This document shows positions 58,066 through 64,000 of a DNA stretch of 64,000 nt, one piece after another. The position numbers and the translations under genes were made by a program. Positions within the stretch are counted from its first letter, which is position 1; each line of letters starts with the position of its first letter. The DNA is from Roseomonas sp. (lineage in GTDB: Bacteria > Pseudomonadota > Alphaproteobacteria > Acetobacterales > Acetobacteraceae), in the NCBI GenBank assembly GCA_020249865.1, contig JADCEV010000013.1, positions 1-64,000 on the forward strand, in the 5' to 3' direction. Below the pieces are notes generated by a model that did no database searches, had not been told where the DNA came from, and saw nothing but the letters and a program-made list of their open reading frames with translations.

Positions 58066-59121
58066 ATGAATTTGCCTCTTCTGAAGCCGATTGACCTTGG
58101 CGGCTTGGCCATTTCGGCGCCTGTCATCCTGGCCCCCATGTCGGATGTACCCGATCAGCCCTTCCGGCGGCTCGCGCGTTCGCTCGGCACGCCCATGGTG
58201 GTGTCTGAGATGATCGCGTCCCAGGCCATGGTGCGGGAAAACCGTCAGACGCTGAAAATGGCGGAGCTCGATGGGTTTGGTGGCCCAGCCTCGGTCCAAT
58301 TGGCCGGCTGTGACCCGACAACCATGGCGGAAGCCGCGAAGCTGGTGGTGGATCGCGGTGCTGCGGTGGTGGATATCAATTTTGGCTGCCCGGTCAAAAA
58401 GGTCGCCCTGGGGCAAAGCGCCGGCAGTGCGCTGATGCGCGATGAAATCGCGGCAGCGCGCATTCTGGAAGCCACCGTCAAGGCCGTGTCCGTGCCAGTC
58501 ACGCTCAAAATGCGGATGGGCTGGGACCATAACAGCCTGAATGCGCCCAATCTGGCGCGCATCGCGCAAGCCTGCGGCATTCGCATGGTCACCATCCATG
58601 GCCGCACGCGCCAGCAATTCTATACCGGCCAGGCCGATTGGGCCTTCATACGCCGCGTGAAGGAAGCCGTGCAAATTCCTGTCATTGCAAATGGCGATAT
58701 CTTGTCCATTGAGGATGCCGAGGAAGCTTTGCGTCAATCCGGCGCCGATGGCGTGATGATTGGCCGCGGCGCCTATGGCCGGCCCTGGCTGCTTGGCCAG
58801 GTCGCTGCCCATCTGATGCATGGCATCCGCACCGAGGAACCAACCCTTGCCGAGCAGAAGCGCATCCTGTTGGAGCATTACGCGCTGATGCTGGACCATC
58901 ACGGGACAGAGCCCGGCATCCGCATCGCGCGCAAGCATGTTGCCTGGTATTCCAAGGGCTTGCCCGGATCGGCTGAGTTTCGCGTTGCGGTCAATCACGC
59001 GGTAACGGCAGAAGCGGTCCAGGCGCTGATTGATGGCTTTTTCGACCCGCTGATCGAACGGGGTGTCACCGCCATGCGCGATGCCTTCCGCGAAGCGGGT
59101 GAAGGGCAGATCGCGGCATGA
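58066..59121 (+). CDS. dusB: tRNA-dihydrouridine synthase B (NifR3)
   Basis: APVILAPMSDVPDQPFRRLARSLG; DINFGCPVKKV; VTIHGRTRQQFYTGQADW; ANGDI; GVMIGRGAYGRPWLLGQ. Confidence 0.96.
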   Translation: MNLPLLKPIDLGGLAISAPVILAPMSDVPDQPFRRLARSLGTPMVVSEMIASQAMVRENRQTLKMAELDGFGGPASVQLAGCDPTTMAEAAKLVVDRGAAVVDINFGCPVKKVALGQSAGSALMRDEIAAARILEATVKAVSVPVTLKMRMGWDHNSLNAPNLARIAQACGIRMVTIHGRTRQQFYTGQADWAFIRRVKEAVQIPVIANGDILSIEDAEEALRQSGADGVMIGRGAYGRPWLLGQVAAHLMHGIRTEEPTLAEQKRILLEHYALMLDHHGTEPGIRIARKHVAWYSKGLPGSAEFRVAVNHAVTAEAVQALIDGFFDPLIERGVTAMRDAFREAGEGQIAA

Positions 59122-60239
59122 ATGCGCGCGCAAGCCTTGGCAGCACCAATCGCAGCACCCCGCGGCTTGATAGCGGCATGGTGCTGGCCGCCCTGCCGGT
59201 GCCGGCAGTGGTGCTGAATGCGGAAGACCGCTTCACCTTTGCCAATGGCGCGGCCGAGCAGTTCTTCAAGCTTTCCGCCGGCGCGCTATGCCAATTGAAG
59301 CTCAGCGATATCCTGCCACCGGATAACCGCGTCTTTGCCGTGTTGGCGCAGATCAGGCGCTTCGATTCGCCCGTTTCGGATTACGACCTGCTGCTGGAAA
59401 GCCCGCGCATCAATCGCCGCGGCGTTTCCGTCCATGGCGCGCCTTTGCATGAAATTGAAGGCGCTGTGGTGCTGACCTTGCAGGATGGGTCAACCGCGCA
59501 AATGCTGGACCGGCAGCTCAGTTTCCGCGGCGCGGCGCGCGGCGCCTCCGCCATGGCGGCGATGCTGGCGCATGAGGTGAAAAACCCGCTTTCGGGCATT
59601 CGCGGTGCCGCGCAATTGCTGGAACAGAATGCGCCTGAGGCGGATAAGGAACTTTGCCTGCTGATCCAGGATGAGGTGGACCGGATTCGCGGCCTGGTGG
59701 ATCGCTTCGACATCTTCTCTGAACGTCCCGTGGAATTGGGGCCGGTCAATATCCATCAGGTGCTGGATCATGTACGGCGCATCGCGCAGACAGGCTTTGC
59801 CGCGCATCTGAAGGTTTCGGAAGAATATGATCCCTCGCTGCCGCCGGTTTGGGGCAATCGCGACATTCTGGTCCAGATCATCCTGAATTTGGTGAAAAAT
59901 GCCGCCGAGGCGGTGGACCCGATCCATGGCGAAATCGTGCTTGCCACCGCCTATCAGCATGGTGTGCGCATCGCGGTGCCGACCGCCAATGAACGGGTGC
60001 ATCTGCCCCTGCTGGTGACAGTACGCGACAACGGGCCCGGTATTCCCGAGGAAATCCAGGCGACGCTGTTTGAGCCCTTTGTGTCCACCAAAAAGGGCGG
60101 GCAGGGGCTTGGTTTGGCGCTGGTTGCGAAGCTCGTGACCGATCTTGGCGGGCTGATTGAATGCGATTCCCGTCCCGGCCGCACATTGTTCAAACTTTCC
60201 ATGCCGGCGCCCCCGGCGGGTTGGCAGGAGAGCGCCTGA
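59118..60239 (+). CDS. ntrB: Nitrogen regulation sensor histidine kinase NtrB
   Basis: [23 protein letters not shown]-box; N/G boxes [43 protein letters not shown]. Confidence 0.96.
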   Translation: MNARASLGSTNRSTPRLDSGMVLAALPVPAVVLNAEDRFTFANGAAEQFFKLSAGALCQLKLSDILPPDNRVFAVLAQIRRFDSPVSDYDLLLESPRINRRGVSVHGAPLHEIEGAVVLTLQDGSTAQMLDRQLSFRGAARGASAMAAMLAHEVKNPLSGIRGAAQLLEQNAPEADKELCLLIQDEVDRIRGLVDRFDIFSERPVELGPVNIHQVLDHVRRIAQTGFAAHLKVSEEYDPSLPPVWGNRDILVQIILNLVKNAAEAVDPIHGEIVLATAYQHGVRIAVPTANERVHLPLLVTVRDNGPGIPEEIQATLFEPFVSTKKGGQGLGLALVAKLVTDLGGLIECDSRPGRTLFKLSMPAPPAGWQESA

Positions 60240-61675
60240 TGAATGAATCCCGCACCATCCTGATTGCCGATGATGATCGCGCCATTCGCACCGTATTGAG
60301 CCAGGCGCTCGGCCGCGCCGGGTATCAGGTGCGCGCCACATCCTCGGCCGCCACACTCTGGCGCTGGGTGGAGGATGGGGAAGGGGACCTGGTGATCACC
60401 GATGTGGTGATGCCGGATGAAAACGGCCTGGATCTGGTGCCGCGCATCCGCCGTGTGCGGCCCGAAATGCGCGTGATTGTCATGAGCGCGCAATCCACCT
60501 TCGCCACCGCCGTGAAGGCAACCCAACGCGGCGCTTTCGAATATTTGCCCAAGCCCTTCGATTTAAAGGAAGTTCTGGGCACGGTGGAGCGCGCCCTGGC
60601 CGCGCCACCCGATGCGCCCCCGCCCGAAGACCCGGAAGGCGAGAAACTGCCCCTGATCGGGCGATCGGCGGCCATGCAGGAAATCTACCGTACCGTGGCG
60701 CGGCTGACGACCACCGACCTGACCGTCATGGTCACCGGGGAAAGCGGCACGGGGAAGGAATTGATCGCGCGTGCCTTGCATGATTACGGCAAGCGCCGCG
60801 CCGGGCCTTTTGTCGCCATCAATATGGCGGCGATTCCGCGCGAATTGATCGAAGCCGAGTTGTTTGGCCATGAACGCGGCGCCTTCACCGGTGCGCTCAA
60901 TCGCGGCATTGGCCGGTTTGAACAGGCCGCCGGCGGCACGCTGTTCCTGGATGAGATCGGCGATATGCCGCCGGAAGCCCAGACCCGCTTGCTCCGTGTT
61001 TTGCAGGAGGGCGAATTTACCACGGTGGGCGGCCGCCAGCCGATCAAGGCCAATGTGCGCATTGTGGCCGCGACGCATCGCGATTTGCGCCACCAGATCC
61101 GTCAGGGGCTGTTCCGCGAAGACCTTTTCTATCGGCTAAATGTGGTGCCGATCCGCCTGCCGCCCTTGCGCGAAAGGCTGGAGGATATCCCCCTGCTCGC
61201 GCGGCATTTCCTGGATCGCGCGCGGGCTTCCGGCCTGCCTGCCAAGCAATTGGCGCCCGAAGCGCTTGAGGCGCTCAAGGCCCATGCCTGGCCCGGCAAT
61301 GCGCGCGAATTGGAAAACCTGATGCGCCGTATGGCGGCGCTTTACCCGCAAGAAGTGATCGGCGCCGATGCCGTGGCGGCGGAATTGGCCGAAGCCGCCC
61401 CGGTTGCCGGCCCCGATGGCCAGGCGGCCCCCGTGACCCTGGAACAGGCGGTGGAACGCCATTTGGCCAGCTTCATGTCGGCCCATAAGGATGGCATGCC
61501 GGTGAAGGAATTATACGACCGGGTGCTCGCTGAGGTTGAACGCCCCTTGCTCCGCATGGCATTGAGCGCGACAAGAGGCAATCAGATCAAGGCGGCGGCC
61601 ATGCTCGGGCTCAATCGGAATACGCTGCGGAAGAAGCTACGGGAATTGGAACTTCCTGTGGTGCGCGGCGCGTGA
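60239..61675 (+). CDS. ntrC: Nitrogen regulation response regulator NtrC
   Basis: Receiver [11 protein letters not shown]...[12 protein letters not shown]+ [15 protein letters not shown]-terminal Fis-type HTH. ATG overlaps ntrB stop. Confidence 0.97.
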   Translation: MNESRTILIADDDRAIRTVLSQALGRAGYQVRATSSAATLWRWVEDGEGDLVITDVVMPDENGLDLVPRIRRVRPEMRVIVMSAQSTFATAVKATQRGAFEYLPKPFDLKEVLGTVERALAAPPDAPPPEDPEGEKLPLIGRSAAMQEIYRTVARLTTTDLTVMVTGESGTGKELIARALHDYGKRRAGPFVAINMAAIPRELIEAELFGHERGAFTGALNRGIGRFEQAAGGTLFLDEIGDMPPEAQTRLLRVLQEGEFTTVGGRQPIKANVRIVAATHRDLRHQIRQGLFREDLFYRLNVVPIRLPPLRERLEDIPLLARHFLDRARASGLPAKQLAPEALEALKAHAWPGNARELENLMRRMAALYPQEVIGADAVAAELAEAAPVAGPDGQAAPVTLEQAVERHLASFMSAHKDGMPVKELYDRVLAEVERPLLRMALSATRGNQIKAAAMLGLNRNTLRKKLRELELPVVRGA

Positions 61676-61703
61676 TGATCCGGCACCGCCGCATGCCCTG
61701 ACC

Positions 61704-63986
61704 ATGCCGGCCGAGGGCCTGGACGCGCCCCTTTCAGCGCAGGGGCCTGAGGAACCGCGCCGTCCCGGGGTATTCACGCGGCTTGCGGATTTTGTCACCG
61801 GCAGGCTTTTTACTATCTGCCTCGCCTTCCTCGCGCTGCTGGTGGGCTTGGCCACCTTTGCCGCGCTTTCTGGCGGCACGCCTATTGGCCCCACTGGGGC
61901 GGGGCAATTGGCCGGGGTGATCCTTGCCAATATCGCCTTTCTCTTGCTTTTGGTCGCCTCACTTGCCGCGCGGCTCACGCGTATGTGGCTGGAACGCCGG
62001 CGCGGCGCGGCGGGTTCGCGGCTGCATGTGCGGCTTGTGCTGCTGTTTGGCGTGGTGGCATCGGTGCCGGCGCTGCTGGTCGCGGGCTTCGCCGCGCTGT
62101 TCTTCAATCTTGGCATCCAGGCCTGGTTCAGTGACCGCGTGCGCGACACGCTGGAGGCATCCTTGGTTGCTTCCCGCGGGTATCTGGATGAGCACCGCAA
62201 CACCATCCGCGCCGATATCCTGTTCATGGCAAATGACCTCAATCGTGCGGCACAGGTGCTGCTGCCCGATAATGGCGTCGCCTTTGCGCGCCTGCTGGCG
62301 ACGCATACCGCTTTGCGGGGGCTGACGAGCTCCATCATTTTCGAGCCCATCCTGGGGCAGGTGGTGGCGAATGCGGGTTTGGGCATATCCAACCTTGTGG
62401 ATTTGCCGCCGGCCTGGGCGATGGAAGCCGTGCGTTCCGGTGAGGTGGTCGTGCTGCCGAGCGAAGCTGAGGAAGGGCGCGTGCGCGCCATGGTGCAGCT
62501 CAATATCCCGCCGGGGCTCGTGCTGCTGATCACCCGCCCGCTTGATCCCTCGGTCTTGGGGCATATGCGGCGCACCGAGATTTCCTTCAATGAATACAAT
62601 CAGCTCGATCGTAATCGGGAAAGCCTGCAAATCACCTTCTTCCTGATCTTCGCCATTGCCACCTTGCTCGTGCTGCTGGCCGCGGTGCTGATCGGGCTTC
62701 TCATGGCCAATCGCATCGCGCGCCCCATTTCGCGCCTGATCCTGGCGGCGGAACGCGTGCGTGGCGGCGATCTGGCGACCAAGGTCGAGGAAGGGGAGGC
62801 GGATGATGAAATCGCGCGCCTTGCGCGATCCTTCAACCGCATGACAAGCCAGCTTGGCGCGCAGCGCGCCGAATTGATGAATGCCTATAGCCTGATTGAT
62901 GAACGCCGACGCTTTACCGAAACCGTGCTGTCGGGCGTGTCAGCCGGGGTGATCGGGCTTGATAGTGAACGGCGTGTGACCTTGCCCAATCGGTCGGCGA
63001 GCGCGCTGCTTGGGGTTGATCTGGATGCGGCGATTGGGCTGCCATTTGCCCGCATTGCGCCGGAATTTGCGGAATTGCTGGCAGCGGCTGCGGCCAATCC
63101 GGAACGGTCAAGGGTGGCTGAAATCCTGATCGGGCCGGCCAATGCGCGGCGCACCTTGCTCGCGCGGATTGGCACGGAAACCCTGGGGGATCGGGTTGAA
63201 GGCTTTGTGCTGACCTTTGATGACATTACCGAATTGCAATCCGCGCAACGCAAGGCGGCCTGGGCGGATGTGGCGCGGCGCATCGCGCATGAAATCAAGA
63301 ATCCCCTCACGCCCATTCAGCTTTCCGCCGAAAGGCTGAAGCGGCGCTATCTGCGACAAATCACGGATGACCCGGACACTTTCCGCCAATGCACGGATAC
63401 GATTGTGCGGCAGGTGGAAGATATCGGGCGCATGGTGGATGAATTCTCGGCCTTTGCGCGCATGCCGCAACCGGTGATCAAGCCAGAGGATGCGAATAGG
63501 CTGATGCTGGAAGCGCTGGTGCTGCAACGCAATGCACATCCCGATATCACTTACGAAAACCATGCGGGGCCGGAGGGGCTGAAGCTTCCTTGCGATCGGC
63601 GCCTGATCGGCCAGGCGCTGACCAATCTTTTGCAGAATGCCGCGGATGCCATCGCCATGCGCGAAGGCGGTGAACCCGGTCGCATTGAAACGCGCATTCT
63701 GGTGGAAGGCGAGACGCTATCCTTCCAGGTCACGGATAACGGCATTGGCCTGCCAAGTGCCGAACCGCGCGAAAGACTGACCGAGCCCTATGTCACGCAC
63801 AAACCCAAGGGCACCGGGCTTGGCCTTGCCATTGTGAAGAAGATCATGGAAGACCATGACGGTTCCATCAGCCTGGAAGACAGGCCCGAGGGTACTGGCA
63901 CCCGTGCGGTGTTGGTCTTGCCGCTGGGCGAGTCTCCCTGGCAGTCTGACGGCTTCGCCGCCCAGGCGGCGCAAGCAGTGAAATAA
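61704..63986 (+). CDS. ntrY: Nitrogen regulation sensor histidine kinase NtrY
   Basis: N-terminal TMs, HAMP (RPISRLILAAERVRGGDLATKVEEGEADDEIARLARSFNRM), PAS, HisKA VARRIAHEIKNPLTPIQLSAERLKRRY, HATPase; downstream of ntrBC. Confidence 0.95.
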   Translation: MPAEGLDAPLSAQGPEEPRRPGVFTRLADFVTGRLFTICLAFLALLVGLATFAALSGGTPIGPTGAGQLAGVILANIAFLLLLVASLAARLTRMWLERRRGAAGSRLHVRLVLLFGVVASVPALLVAGFAALFFNLGIQAWFSDRVRDTLEASLVASRGYLDEHRNTIRADILFMANDLNRAAQVLLPDNGVAFARLLATHTALRGLTSSIIFEPILGQVVANAGLGISNLVDLPPAWAMEAVRSGEVVVLPSEAEEGRVRAMVQLNIPPGLVLLITRPLDPSVLGHMRRTEISFNEYNQLDRNRESLQITFFLIFAIATLLVLLAAVLIGLLMANRIARPISRLILAAERVRGGDLATKVEEGEADDEIARLARSFNRMTSQLGAQRAELMNAYSLIDERRRFTETVLSGVSAGVIGLDSERRVTLPNRSASALLGVDLDAAIGLPFARIAPEFAELLAAAAANPERSRVAEILIGPANARRTLLARIGTETLGDRVEGFVLTFDDITELQSAQRKAAWADVARRIAHEIKNPLTPIQLSAERLKRRYLRQITDDPDTFRQCTDTIVRQVEDIGRMVDEFSAFARMPQPVIKPEDANRLMLEALVLQRNAHPDITYENHAGPEGLKLPCDRRLIGQALTNLLQNAADAIAMREGGEPGRIETRILVEGETLSFQVTDNGIGLPSAEPRERLTEPYVTHKPKGTGLGLAIVKKIMEDHDGSISLEDRPEGTGTRAVLVLPLGESPWQSDGFAAQAAQAVK

Positions 63987-64000
63987 GGGGAAGCAAGGTC

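Overview
High-GC alphaproteobacterial chromosome segment, probably Acetobacteraceae/Roseomonas-like (lineage is my inference from gene content). It is densely coding. Left to right: a dipeptide-type ABC transporter; a form II-like CO/xanthine dehydrogenase trio; a tandem cold-shock-domain protein with an RPPRRDF/GGGFG linker; two tandem short flagellins; several orphan Bug/TctC binding proteins with acyl-CoA metabolism genes; a 102-bp tandem REP-like repeat; a Ser/Thr kinase-USP fusion; glnB-glnA; a Baeyer-Villiger-type monooxygenase; tRNA-Arg(UCU). Next is an ~8.1-kb islet bounded by a 21-bp direct repeat of the tRNA 3' end, carrying ppsA, hsp20 and an ABC exporter around one FNR/FixK-type palindrome. 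Then come ppk2; TauE; soxXYZA with an IorAB-like molybdo-hydroxylase whose small subunit appears frameshifted; a candidate ureide/allophanate operon with a split AtzF; a degenerate Hint protein; a GGDEF-EAL protein; ispDF; and dusB-ntrB-ntrC-ntrY. The strongest non-obvious signals are (1) a near-consensus sigma54 promoter followed ~65 nt downstream by a strong terminator in an intergenic gap (54688-54802), a candidate sigma54-dependent sRNA or attenuated leader, and (2) the integrase-less tRNA-Arg islet (29406-37506) with a divergent promoter containing TTGACCTAAGTCAA. No CRISPR array, IS element, integrase or rRNA was recognised. All calls come from reading the sequence and the ORF track; no database search was run.
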